Under the pieces are notes generated by a model. That model was not told the origin of the DNA and did no database searches. It worked only from the letters and a program-made list of their open reading frames with translations. This document shows positions 29,056 through 37,369 of a stretch of DNA of 64,000 bases, piece after piece (within the stretch, counting starts at the first letter, position 1; each line of letters opens with the position of its first letter). Source of the stretch: Actinomycetales bacterium (lineage in GTDB: Bacteria; Actinomycetota; Actinomycetes; Actinomycetales; Dermatophilaceae); contig PDRO01000013.1 of the NCBI GenBank assembly GCA_002748155.1, positions 1-64,000 of the forward strand, given 5' to 3'. Both the position numbers and the translations under genes were made by a program.

Positions 29056-29117
29056 CTCCGAGCCCGGGTTTGGCCGCCCGATATCACTCATGAGCCGGAC
29101 GCGCAGATCGCTATTCC

Positions 29118-29834
29118 ATGACCGGTAGACCACGTGGGCGTCGGACGAGCGGACCCGTCAAGACCTCCACCGCCCGGATGGGACGCCCCCCTGTTCTCAC
29201 CCGTGAAGTGATCGCCGACGCCGTCATCGACGTCGGTTTCACCGGTCTCACCGTCGCCGCCGTTCGTGACCGACTCGGCGTCGGGCAAACCACCCTCTAC
29301 CGCTACGCCGCCGACCGCGACGAACTCGTCCGTATCGGTCTCAGTCATCTCCTCGAGCACGCCGCCTGGCCTTCCCGTGACGGCACTTGGCGCCACGTGC
29401 TCAGCCAGCACGCCCTCGCCCTGTGGCACCTTTGGGAGAGTCACCCCGGCTCCGCGACCGAAGCCGCGCGCGGCATACTGCCACTGGCCTCGATGCGCCT
29501 GGTCGATGATCTGTGCGCCATCTTGCTGCGGCAAGGATTCACCCCGTCCAACGCGATCCTTGCCTGCGACATGGTCTTCGACATGGTCATCGACAACCGA
29601 CGCGCCATCGAAAACTACGACTTCAATGGATCAAATGCCGGTGCCCGATGCTTCCACGACTACTACCCGAACCAGATGGGATCCGATCGTGGGTATCCAG
29701 CCACCGATGACGAGCGGCGAGCCATCCACGCCGCGATCGAGCAGGCGTTCACCGCAGAACCACTCGCCTGGTTCACGAGAAAGCTCCACGTCGCCCTCGA
29801 CGGAATCGAGCACACCCTGACAAGCTGCTCGTAG
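29118..29834 (+). CDS. TetR/AcrR-family regulator
   Basis: This 238-residue protein has an N-terminal TetR DNA-binding domain: LTREVIADAVIDVGFTGLTVAAVRDRLGVGQTTLYRYAADRDEL. The C-terminal ligand domain is longer than in average TetR proteins and contains a Tyr/Asp-rich loop (CFHDYYPNQMGSDRGYP). It follows the MFS gene by 62 bases on the same strand and presumably represses it through the palindrome at 27687. The start is uncertain: ATG 29118 gives a basic 20-residue lead, while ATG 29178 begins MGRPPVLTRE, a common TetR N terminus. Neither has a clear SD. Confidence 0.88.
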   Translation: MTGRPRGRRTSGPVKTSTARMGRPPVLTREVIADAVIDVGFTGLTVAAVRDRLGVGQTTLYRYAADRDELVRIGLSHLLEHAAWPSRDGTWRHVLSQHALALWHLWESHPGSATEAARGILPLASMRLVDDLCAILLRQGFTPSNAILACDMVFDMVIDNRRAIENYDFNGSNAGARCFHDYYPNQMGSDRGYPATDDERRAIHAAIEQAFTAEPLAWFTRKLHVALDGIEHTLTSCS

Positions 29835-29888
29835 GATGCCCGGGGGCGATTGCGAGGCCATGCTCGACCAGTGCGACGCCGGTCAGCT

Positions 29889-29952
29889 TGGGAATCAGGA
29901 TCCATCTCCGTATGACGCATCGACGTGCGAGCCGCCTGATCCCTGCCTGTTC
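29889..29952. repeat. Imperfect direct repeat, copy A
   Basis: This copy matches 30788-30853 with roughly three quarters identity by eye. The best-conserved core is GCGAGCCGCCTG, preceded by GCATC-ACG. In one frame both copies read similar peptides (DASTCEPPDPCLF and DASTREPPGPCPF) with many third-position changes, so the repeat once encoded protein. It lies immediately left of the lower-GC flavodoxin gene. Confidence 0.6.
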
Positions 29953-29971
29953 ACTATCTAAGCACCTGGTA

Positions 29972-30550
29972 CTACACTAACCTCTTGCCCAATTCTTCCA
30001 CCTGTTCATGCCAGGCTTTTCGTTGAGCATCTGTCGACTTTGTTACGCCAACTAGGGTTGTGATTCTTACCGGCTTTACGCCACAAATCCCCAGAATTGA
30101 TCGCTTCATGGAATTATGGCCGGGCCTTCGATGCCTTAGCGCATAGTACCAATTCGGATTGTCGCTCGTTACAATTAACCGGGCCGACCTTCCTCTCAGC
30201 AGTCTTCGAGGCAGCGGCCTGTTCGCTTGGAACTCGAATGCAAGACCCGGCAAGAATAGTCTATCAATAAACCCCTTCAGTAGTGCGGGGTAAGTTCCCC
30301 ACCAATTCGGGTAAACGAAGACTAAATGATTCGCCTCTTTTATCAGCTCCCACACCTTCTTCAGGTCCGGTTCCAGCTCAGTTCGTTTCCTATACCCATG
30401 CTGCAGTATTGGCGAAAACTCTAAGTCCGCAAGATTGACGATAGTGCAATCCGGCCCAGATTGATCCGCTCCCGCCTTGTATTTTTCCGCCAAGGAATGG
30501 CAGAAGCTCTCCCTGTCGGGATGACCATTGATTACTAGAACTCTTCTCAT
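29972..30550 (-). CDS. NAD(P)H:quinone oxidoreductase-like flavodoxin-fold protein
   Basis: This 192-residue protein of the NQO1/MdaB/KefF-type flavodoxin fold has an N terminus MRRVLVINGHPDRESFCHSLAEKYK, where GHP and the following Ser/Phe contact FMN or FAD. The phosphate and flavin region reads HLVFVYPNWWGTYPALLKGFIDRLFLPGLAF. Such enzymes carry out two-electron reduction of quinones or nitro compounds. Codon use is far more AT-rich than the neighbours (many ATT, AAT, TTG), pointing to transfer from a lower-GC donor. I used ATG 30550 because the family starts at this strand. An upstream ATG (30619) adds an unrelated leader. Direct repeats lie on both sides. Confidence 0.85.
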   Translation of the reverse strand: MRRVLVINGHPDRESFCHSLAEKYKAGADQSGPDCTIVNLADLEFSPILQHGYRKRTELEPDLKKVWELIKEANHLVFVYPNWWGTYPALLKGFIDRLFLPGLAFEFQANRPLPRRLLRGRSARLIVTSDNPNWYYALRHRRPGHNSMKRSILGICGVKPVRITTLVGVTKSTDAQRKAWHEQVEELGKRLV

Positions 30551-30787
30551 GTTCCACTCCGGTATGTATTCCATACGGTCGCAGTTGGCGAACACATGAG
30601 CACGGGTGTGTGCCCGCATTTACACTGCGGCCCCCGCGCACCTTCGCGTGAAGGCTTCAGCCGCGTTAGTCCCACACTATTTGTTCTCGGCCTCTCAGGT
30701 AATTATATCAGGCTCTTCCCAAAGGAAAGTGTGGTGACGGGGCTCCGCTGGTTGGGTGCGTGCGCACTTAGCCGCCAACAGCGCCTT

Positions 30788-30853
30788 TGGGATGAACCAG
30801 TATCCACTCCTTCATGATGCATCTACGCGCGAGCCGCCTGGTCCGTGTCCATT
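30788..30853. repeat. Imperfect direct repeat, copy B
   Basis: This is the partner of 29889-29952, in the same orientation, on the far side of the flavodoxin gene and its upstream region. The two copies bracket about 0.84 kb. Divergence between them means that the insertion or duplication is not recent. Confidence 0.6.
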
Positions 30854-30912
30854 CCAGGAACCCCGCTTCCGGGATCGTCGCCTCCTACTCCACAGGCCGG
30901 CACGGACTCGGC

Positions 30913-31788
30913 TCACAACTCTGCGAGTGCGGGGATCAGCTCCCGTCCCATCGTTTCCAGGGGAATGCCCGTGTAGTCGTCGTAGACGTTGAAGATAGCG
31001 TGGGAGAAACCCATAGTGGCGAGTGGTTCGAGTTGCCGGACGAACTCGCTCGTGGGTTGCCCGCTGTGAATGAAGCCCGCAACCGTCTTTTCGATCTCGT
31101 CGTAGTCGCGGCCGAGGTTCTCACAATGGCACTTGAGCACATCAAGCTTGCGGGAGAGTTCGTCAGGACCGGCGAATGCGAACAGGTTGCACGCATCGGC
31201 GTATTGGGCGACCAGGTGCAACGTCGTCTTCTCGCCGCTGCCGCCGATGAGAATGGGCGGCCGCGGGGTGCTGAGCACCTGAGGGCTGTTGATGGGCTCG
31301 GCGAGCGTGAAGTGATCGCCTCGATACGGACTGCGATTTCCCGACTACATCTACAAGATGATGTGCAGCGTCTCCTCGAGTTGCTGGAATCGTTCTTTCA
31401 GGGGCGGGAACGGAAAGCCGAGACCCGACGAATCGCGCTCGGACCAACCCGCTCCGAGACCGAGCCAGGCGCGACCTTGTCACAACACGTCCAGCGTGGT
31501 GACTGTCTTCGCCAGGAGGCCGGCGCTTCGGTAGTGGATCCCGGTGACCAAAGTGCCGAGTCGGGTCCGTTCGGTGACGGCTGCCAGATAGGCCAGCGTT
31601 GAGTACCCCTCGAGCATGGCGTTGTCGACGGGGCCGATCATCGGTTCGAGCTGGAAGAAATGGTCCACGACCCACACCGTGTCGAAGCCTGCGGCGTCCG
31701 CTGCATTCCCGATCGTGCGCAGGTGCGATGCGATGTCGCTGTCGCCGCCGGGCCAGGTGAAGTTCGCGATTTGCAGGGAAACCTCCAT
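30913..31788 (-). pseudogene. F420-dependent LLM-class oxidoreductase with three in-frame stops
   Basis: A single unbroken frame of about 290 codons encodes a luciferase-like (LLM) F420-dependent oxidoreductase. It reads MEVSLQIANFTWPGGD, TVWVVDHFFQ, RTRLGTLVTGIHYRSAGLLAKTVTTLDVL, then GRAWLGLGAGWSERD, RGDHFTLAEPIN and PPILIGGSGEKTTLHLVAQYADACN. Three nonsense codons interrupt it: TGA at 31480-31482 (a Ser in homologues), and TAG at 31351-31353 and 31345-31347 (positions usually Gln and Trp). There are no frameshifts. Homologues reduce or oxidise substrates with coenzyme F420. The gene is dead unless the stops are read through. Confidence 0.85.
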
Positions 31789-32014
31789 CACAGAACCGCC
31801 TCGGGTCGGATACGGGCAAGGTGCCGACGGACAAGCTACCCGAGTTGCTCGTCGCTGCTCACTGGATCAATAGTTGACGTCCTCGCCTTGCACGAGGTGC
31901 GCGGCATACTCACGGGTTCGGGCTTGTCGACAGCGCCCGCCGGCTCAGCCATGACGCTGCGGTGCTCGTTGATGACGCCGGTCGATGACCGGCCGCCTGG
32001 CTGGCGAGTCGGCG

Positions 32015-33280
32015 TCACATCCGGTCGGTCGGCTCGTAGCTCTCGGGGTGGGCGGGAGTGCGTAGCACCGGCCGGGAACGCCGCGCGTGCCAGGCCCAAG
32101 CGGCCCAGGCGGCGAGGCTGAAGCCGAGCGCTGTGACCGTGAGGCTCGGCATCCGGGCGCTGACCAGCGGTACGACGGCTCCGGCGACCACCGCGTTGAG
32201 CGAGGTGTTCGTGAAGGACTGTAGCGACGACAGAGTGCCTCGATGGCGTGGTGACAGATCGAGCAAGGCGAGGGTGACGATCGGGTAGACGAGTGCGATA
32301 CCCAGGCCGGTGGTTACCGGGGCGAGAAGCAGCCACGGCAGCTGGTGCACGCCGATGGAGCTCAGCGTCAGCTGCACCACGGCGCCCGCGGCGGCGATCG
32401 CCAGACCTGCGGAAATGAAGTGGGTGGGCCGGAAACGGCCGGCCAGCCGCCCGGTCAACCAGGACCCGGTGATCATCGCCGCGACGATCGGCACGAAGAG
32501 CCACCCGAACTCCTGCTCACCAAGCCCCAGGTGCGTCAGCACGATGACCGGCGCAGCGCTGATGTAGGTAAACAACGCCGCGAAGTTCAACGACGACACC
32601 GCGAGCAGGCGGCGCACACCGGGATTGCGGACCGCAGATGTCAGGGCGCCAAGAAGAGCTCTGGGCTGCACGGGGGTGCGGTTCTCCGCGGGGTGCGTCT
32701 CGGGGAGCAGCGCCACGACAGCCGCGACCAAGACCAGGCCCATCCCGGCGAGGAACCAGAAGACCGATCGCCAACTCGACCACCCGAGAAGCCAGCCCCC
32801 GACGATTGGTGCGGCCGCGGGGGCGAGCCCGAAGATCATCGACATGTGCGCGATAGCGCGTTGGGCGGGTTCACCGGTGAAAACATCACGCACGACGGTG
32901 CGACTGACGACCATGCCGGCTCCGGCGACCAATCCCTGCAGGCCGCGAGCGACGAGCAACCATGTCATGGACGGGGCAAGGGCGCAGAATGCGGACGTGG
33001 CTGCGAACGACAGCAGTCCCCAGATCATCACCGGGCGTCGGCCGAGGGCATCCGAGAGTGGGCCGTGCAGCAGGCTCATCACGGCGAAACTCACCATGTA
33101 AATCGAGATCGTCTGCTGCACCGTGACCGGGTCGACGTCGAACTCGCGTTCGATCCCGGCGAAGCCAGGGAAGATCGTGTCGATGGTGAACGGCCCGATC
33201 ATCGTCACGGCCGCGAGCAAGAAGACCAGCGAGCGCTCGGACAGCCGCCACCGCCCGGTGGTCGCGGGGGTAGTCGTCAC
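32015..33280 (-). CDS. Bcr/CflA-family multidrug efflux transporter
   Basis: This 421-residue MFS protein of the DHA1 Bcr/CflA group has about 12 hydrophobic segments. Helix 1 reads AAVTMIGPFTIDTIFPGFAGIEREF, with the acidic residue typical of the group. Motif A is GPLSDALGRRPVMIWGLLSF, and motif C-like VVSRTVVRDVF follows. Homologues export bicyclomycin, chloramphenicol or other drugs, but the substrate here is unknown. GC and codon use match the main chromosome, unlike the genes just outside it. The end overlaps nothing, and 223 bases separate it from the broken LLM gene. Confidence 0.88.
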   Translation of the reverse strand: MTTTPATTGRWRLSERSLVFLLAAVTMIGPFTIDTIFPGFAGIEREFDVDPVTVQQTISIYMVSFAVMSLLHGPLSDALGRRPVMIWGLLSFAATSAFCALAPSMTWLLVARGLQGLVAGAGMVVSRTVVRDVFTGEPAQRAIAHMSMIFGLAPAAAPIVGGWLLGWSSWRSVFWFLAGMGLVLVAAVVALLPETHPAENRTPVQPRALLGALTSAVRNPGVRRLLAVSSLNFAALFTYISAAPVIVLTHLGLGEQEFGWLFVPIVAAMITGSWLTGRLAGRFRPTHFISAGLAIAAAGAVVQLTLSSIGVHQLPWLLLAPVTTGLGIALVYPIVTLALLDLSPRHRGTLSSLQSFTNTSLNAVVAGAVVPLVSARMPSLTVTALGFSLAAWAAWAWHARRSRPVLRTPAHPESYEPTDRM

Positions 33281-33488
33281 GGATACAGGCTAGTGGCGGG
33301 TGGTGAGCCCCTCTCAGCGGGTTAGCGAGAGCGGCGCACCGAGCGAGCATCCAAAACGCGCGAAAACAGCATGGTGGCGCCGATGACTCGAATCAATTCT
33401 CTGGTTCCGCGGGAGCTCAACAACGACCAGGAGCGCAGCGCAGCCATTCTATAAATGCAGTCCGAAGGGTCAGAATATGGCGTAGGTC

Positions 33489-33518
33489 TTGACACGCGTA
33501 CAGCTGCCGTTGTAGTCT
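33489..33518 (+). promoter_or_regulatory. Sigma-70-type promoter for the cupin gene
   Basis: A consensus -35 TTGACA (33489-33494), an 18-bp spacer and a -10 TAGTCT (33513-33518) lie about 75 bases before the cupin start. This makes longer upstream translation starts for the cupin unlikely. Confidence 0.6.
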
Positions 33519-33592
33519 GTTTACCTGTTCGAGCACCGCAAGTTATCATAAGTAAGGAGCCGATCATCAAGCCAACTGAAACCTCGCAATCG

Positions 33593-33904
33593 ATGATCAA
33601 GGAAAGCGTCCTCGATGGGCTACCGGCCACGACGGACGCAACCACATCAAAAGTGGTCGTAAACAACTCCGTTCTTCGAGTCGTCTACTTCGCTTTCGGT
33701 GCTAACCAGGAGTTGACCGAGCACACCTCGCCCAGGGCCGTGGTCATGACGGTGCTCAGTGGGCAGATCGCCTTCACTGTGAGCGCTGAAGCGGCCACTC
33801 TGGATGCCGGCGACGTGATCTACTTGGCACCGAACGAGCCGCATTCGGTGAAAGCGATAACGGATTCGCACCTTCAACTGGTGATGGTCGACACCGAAGC
33901 ATAG
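33593..33904 (+). CDS. Small cupin-domain protein
   Basis: This 103-residue single-cupin protein has motif 1 around LTEHTSPRAVVMTVLSGQIAFTV and motif 2 AGDVIYLAPNEPHSVKA. Only part of the usual metal set is present (one His in motif 1, one in motif 2), so it may bind metal weakly or act as a sensor or small-molecule binder. The start is a choice: ATG 33593 follows the promoter at 33489. An AAGGAG 26 bases upstream is not at a usable distance from any ATG or GTG. It is followed by the ICMT-like gene, 88 bases on. Confidence 0.75.
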   Translation: MIKESVLDGLPATTDATTSKVVVNNSVLRVVYFAFGANQELTEHTSPRAVVMTVLSGQIAFTVSAEAATLDAGDVIYLAPNEPHSVKAITDSHLQLVMVDTEA

Positions 33905-33992
33905 GCTCGCCAGCCGCGCTTGCCGGCAAGAGAAGGGGGGAATCAGCTCTAGTGCCACGCTGCAGGGTTTTCGTGATCAACAAGGAGTTGAC

Positions 33993-34493
33993 GTGAAACT
34001 CTACGGGATCGGCCCGGTGTATGTTGTTGCAGTTATCGCTATGACAGTTGCGGCTTGGGTGGCAGTCAGCAGCGGTGTGATACCAGATGTCGAATTACCG
34101 ATCGCGACGTTGTGGAGAGTTTTGGGCTGGGTCCTTGTGCCCGCTGGGGCGGCTCTCTGGGTATTCGCAGCCCTCAGGTCTGGATTCCACCGGTCCTTCG
34201 ATGCCGGCGAACTGGCGACAAGCGGTGCTTTTGCCTGGGTTCGTAACCCGATCTATGTTTCTTTCGCGCTTGTCTGCACAGGATTGGCTGTGAGCAGTGC
34301 CAGTGCCTGGATGCTGTTGCTGCCAGTCATTTTCTGGGCGTTGTTGACCGGCTTGGTCCGCGCGACCGAAGAACGGTGGTGTCGGGCTAGATTCGGTGAT
34401 GAGTACCGCGCCTACTGTGCGAGGGTGAACCGCGCTATTCCGTGGCCCCCGACTTGGCCCAAGCCCTGGTTGCGCGGATCGCCTGAACTCTAG
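33993..34493 (+). CDS. Isoprenylcysteine carboxylmethyltransferase (ICMT/PEMT)-like membrane protein
   Basis: This 166-residue integral membrane protein has four hydrophobic segments. The C-terminal family signature reads LATSGAFAWVRNPIYVSF, then ATEERWCRARFGDEYRAYCARVNRAIP. The conserved R-N-P, the E-E and the Y-x-x-Y-x-x-x-V-x-R-x-I-P pattern define the bacterial ICMT-like group, thought to methylate small molecules or lipids with SAM. Bacteria lack prenylated proteins, so the substrate is unknown. GTG 33993 has AAGGAG five bases upstream. Confidence 0.85.
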   Translation: MKLYGIGPVYVVAVIAMTVAAWVAVSSGVIPDVELPIATLWRVLGWVLVPAGAALWVFAALRSGFHRSFDAGELATSGAFAWVRNPIYVSFALVCTGLAVSSASAWMLLLPVIFWALLTGLVRATEERWCRARFGDEYRAYCARVNRAIPWPPTWPKPWLRGSPEL

Positions 34494-34529
34494 TCGGCTC
34501 GTCAGTCTGGCCTGACTTGGGTCAGTCGT

Positions 34530-34795
34530 GGTCGGGCGGTCGTAGGGCTTTGACCTGCGGTGACGGGTGGGTTTGGTGTCGTGAAGACACTGAGTACTAC
34601 GCTCGCACGCGCGATCTGAATTACGTTGATCATGGACAGGGTTGGCCACATGTGATTTTGATGATCTTTCAGCGTTGCGAACGACTGGCCCCTTGACTGT
34701 GCAGGACGTAGCCTCGATTCTTGTCGCTGGGCTTGACACAGCGATGAAACGCGCCGACTGTCACGGTGCCCCACTGATGTTATGCCGTTCCTGGG
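34530..34795 (+). pseudogene. Decayed TetR-family gene, relative of the regulator at 39.9 kb
   Basis: Parts in different frames match the intact TetR protein at 39900: RALT, then YYARTRDL (YYARTRRDL in the intact gene), then FDDLSALRTTGPLTVQDVASILVAGLDTAMKRAD (MEDLSMLRADGTPTARDAARMLVAGLDATMKRAD). There is at least one frameshift between the second and third parts, and the C-terminal half is lost after MKRADCHGAPLML. Divergence is well beyond sequencing error, so this is an older paralogue or a relict of a second, similar cassette. Confidence 0.75.
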
Positions 34796-34877
34796 TTCGT
34801 GTGGTTCGGTTTCCGGAGTCATGTGGGCGAGGATTCAGCTTTCGGCAATGAACACCCAGTTGGAGGCAAGGCGGAAA

Positions 34878-35756
34878 ATGAGAAAAGCGATTCACGGCTT
34901 TAGTCTCTTGATTGCGCTCTTGGTCGTGGTAGTGAGTGGTGTTGGTTTGTTCTGGACGGATGGCGGAGCGCCGTTCGCCGTTAAGAGCGTCTATGGAAAT
35001 GAAATAGAGCTCTTTGGTAGCGGAATCTACAAGAACGACAACGTCTTTCTCGCGCCCATCTTTAGGGGCACTGATTGCGTAATGTTGTTCATCGCCGCTC
35101 CCCTGCTGCTTCTGTTCACTTATCAAGACAGGAAGCGGCACTCTCTTGGATCGCTATTGCGACTAGTATCCTTGCTTTTCGTGGTTCTCTACTACGCCGT
35201 CAACTTGGCTTTCGGTGTGGTCTTTAATGCGCTGCATTTGGCGTACACCTCGCTGCTATCCCTTAGCCTTTTTGCAATGGTCGCTGGCATCCAAGAATTG
35301 AGGAACGAGTACGAAAAGGGTTTCTCCACCAGTTTTAGAGCAACTCTAGGGCTCAAGTTATTCGTTATCGCTAGCGGAGTCATGCTTTTCGTGGCTTGGC
35401 TGCCGGACATTATTACCGCTCATGTTTCCAACAAGCCGCTGAGCTATTTAGAGAACTACACAACCTCCGTTACCTACATTGTGGACATGGGCTTCCTTTC
35501 TCCCTTGCTGTTCTTGTCCTTGTATTTATTGAAGAAAAACGCATTCTACGGCACCTGTCTGCTTTCGCCACTGTTGATCCTGTCAATGATGATTAGTGTT
35601 ATTCTGCCATTCCAGACGTGGTTTCAGTTGCAAGCGGGAATTGACATTGCCCTGCCGGAGTTGCTCACCAAGGTGATCGGCTTCTTAGTGCTAGCCGTAT
35701 TTGCTGCCTATTTCAATAGGAAGCTATACAAGGGCATTTCATTGAAAGGAATTTAG
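34878..35756 (+). CDS. Polytopic membrane protein of low-GC origin, function unknown
   Basis: This 292-residue protein has roughly eight hydrophobic segments (for example FSLLIALLVVVVSGVGLFW at the N terminus, CVMLFIAAPLLLLFTY, VIGFLVLAVFAAYF near the end). It contains no motif I recognise. Codon use and base composition are strikingly AT-rich compared with the flanks, resembling Firmicutes or Chloroflexi sequence. ATG 34878 follows GGAGG, 11 bases upstream. It has no clear operon partner, and lies between the TetR remnant and the IS256 remnant, a context typical of a recently acquired gene. Confidence 0.7.
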   Translation: MRKAIHGFSLLIALLVVVVSGVGLFWTDGGAPFAVKSVYGNEIELFGSGIYKNDNVFLAPIFRGTDCVMLFIAAPLLLLFTYQDRKRHSLGSLLRLVSLLFVVLYYAVNLAFGVVFNALHLAYTSLLSLSLFAMVAGIQELRNEYEKGFSTSFRATLGLKLFVIASGVMLFVAWLPDIITAHVSNKPLSYLENYTTSVTYIVDMGFLSPLLFLSLYLLKKNAFYGTCLLSPLLILSMMISVILPFQTWFQLQAGIDIALPELLTKVIGFLVLAVFAAYFNRKLYKGISLKGI

Positions 35757-35859
35757 CGCCAGGCTATTGGCATTTTTTGCCGGATTGGATGCTATTCCGC
35801 TCCTCGGCTTGGGTGCGGGAGGTTCTGCTGGGGTTGAGCCTGCCGCTAACCGCCATAGG

Positions 35860-36082
35860 CACGGATGCCTGCGGCCAGCAGCACGCACCAGGGTGAGTAG
35901 GTTGCGGGCGAAGTGGACCCGGCGGCGTTGATGCGAGGCCCCGACGAAGCACCGCAATGCCATGACCAGGCCCAGCGTGCTGGTCGGAGATGACCGGCAA
36001 CACCCCCGGACCGGCCGCGTTGCTTGAGGTCGGTCAGGAACTTGCGCCACAACGTCTTGTCCTCGCTGTCATCGACATTCAA
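35860..36082 (-). pseudogene. IS256-family transposase remnant
   Basis: Three frames together give the mid-section of an IS256 (Mutator-like) transposase: LWRKFLTDLKQRG, then VISDQHAG, then LRCFVGASHQRRRVHFARNLLTLV, which corresponds to the family's VISDAHAG and W-QRCR-HF-RN-L signature. At least two frameshifts separate them, and both ends and the terminal repeats are gone. Confidence 0.7.
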
Positions 36083-36116
36083 CCCGAGGATTCCCCTGCT
36101 TCAGGCTGCGGCGGGT

Positions 36117-37367
36117 TCACGGTCGGTGGGGAGGCTTCGCTGCTCGCTCAGCGTCGGTTCCAGGAGTCGGACTACCCGGCCCTGTGCTCCGGGTGCCGTT
36201 GTCGGTCCGAGCGTTGCCGGTGATGGCCGACACCGCAGACGCGATCAGCGCCAGCGACAACATGGCGGCAAACGCGTATCTGGTCCCCGCTTGGGGGGCG
36301 GCGTTGAACTGGAGAGGTATGCCGAGCAGGGCGACGCCGAGCGCGCCGCCGATGTTACGTGCGGCTTGTATCAGGCCGGCCGCCTTGGCCGCGTGGGCAG
36401 AGGTGGCGACGCGCTCAATGGCGATGAGCTGGGATGGCAGGCCGACACCGACGCCAGCTGCGGCGAGGGCGCTGCCAATGGTGGCCGCTGCGACCGAAGG
36501 TACCCAGGCGAGAAGTAAACCCGCGACCACGATCAACCATGCGGCGACCGTCGTGTCGCGCTGATCTGACATTGAGCCGCCGATCGCCGAGCCGATGGCC
36601 ACGCCCAATAGGGCGGGCGTGGCGGATACGGCCGTGTGCGCCAGGTCGAGGCCGAACTGGGATTGCAGCAACAGGGGCAGATAGGTGGCGACACCGAACG
36701 CCACCACTGCCAGCAGCATCGTCTGAGCGACAGCGCGCTGGGCGGCGGGAGCCCGTAGCAGCCGAGGTGTCTTGGCTTGGGGCGGCTCGTTCGCCTTGTC
36801 GGGCAGCACGAACCAGCCGACGACCACCGGCACGGCCGCGACTATGGCGACCAGTTGCATCGAGGTTCTCCAACCAAACCAGGTGCCTAGCCAACCGCCC
36901 AGGGGCCCGCCCGCGAGGGTGGCCGTCGCCTGCACGGCGCTAACGAGCCCGATCAAGCGACCGTAGCGGCTCTGATACACCGCGGTGATCGCGGCGAAGC
37001 TCGCCGGCACGGCGGCGGCGGAGCCGATCCCCTGGACAGTTCTTGCCCCCAGCAGCCAAGCAGCTGAGTCGGCGAACGAAACCGCTAGAGCGCCGAGCGC
37101 CCACAGCGCCATGCCCGTGATGAGCACCACACGCGGGCCGACGCGATCAGACAGGATCGCCCACGGTGGGATCGCCAGTGTCGCAGCCGCGAGATAGAGG
37201 CCGTTGACCCAGCCGTACCAGGCCACAGCGTCCAACTCGGTGGTGATCGTGGGCAGACTGACCGTCAGGAACGTCTGTAGCAGACTGGACGCAACCGCGC
37301 CGAGCAACACCGTCGCGAGGCACAGCCACTTACGGGTCGTACCCCACTCAGCGACAGCGGTGTTCAC
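36117..37367 (-). CDS. MFS drug exporter downstream of the PEP-synthase-like gene
   Basis: This 416-residue MFS protein begins MNTAVAEWGTTRKWLCLATVLLGAVASSLLQTFLTVSLPTI, similar to EmrB/QacA-type exporters, and has about 12 hydrophobic segments. Motif A is AILSDRVGPRVVLITG, and motif C-like GPLGGWLGTWFGW follows helix 4. GTG 37367 starts 2 bases after the stop of the upstream kinase-like gene, so translation is coupled. Paired with a phosphotransferase that inactivates a drug, an exporter would form a two-step resistance unit. That pairing is an inference. Confidence 0.85.
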   Translation of the reverse strand: MNTAVAEWGTTRKWLCLATVLLGAVASSLLQTFLTVSLPTITTELDAVAWYGWVNGLYLAAATLAIPPWAILSDRVGPRVVLITGMALWALGALAVSFADSAAWLLGARTVQGIGSAAAVPASFAAITAVYQSRYGRLIGLVSAVQATATLAGGPLGGWLGTWFGWRTSMQLVAIVAAVPVVVGWFVLPDKANEPPQAKTPRLLRAPAAQRAVAQTMLLAVVAFGVATYLPLLLQSQFGLDLAHTAVSATPALLGVAIGSAIGGSMSDQRDTTVAAWLIVVAGLLLAWVPSVAAATIGSALAAAGVGVGLPSQLIAIERVATSAHAAKAAGLIQAARNIGGALGVALLGIPLQFNAAPQAGTRYAFAAMLSLALIASAVSAITGNARTDNGTRSTGPGSPTPGTDAERAAKPPHRP

Positions 37368-37369
37368 CG

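Noticed and set aside
31836..32504. 222-codon frame overlapping the Bcr/CflA gene
   Set aside because: It is a shadow of the transporter in another frame, rich in Arg and Pro. The short piece after it (31836-31960) may be a relict but has no homology that I see.
32345..33325. 326-codon frame antisense to the Bcr/CflA transporter
   Set aside because: It is Arg/Gly/Glu/His-rich and lacks any motif; it is a GC-rich shadow of a clear membrane-protein gene.
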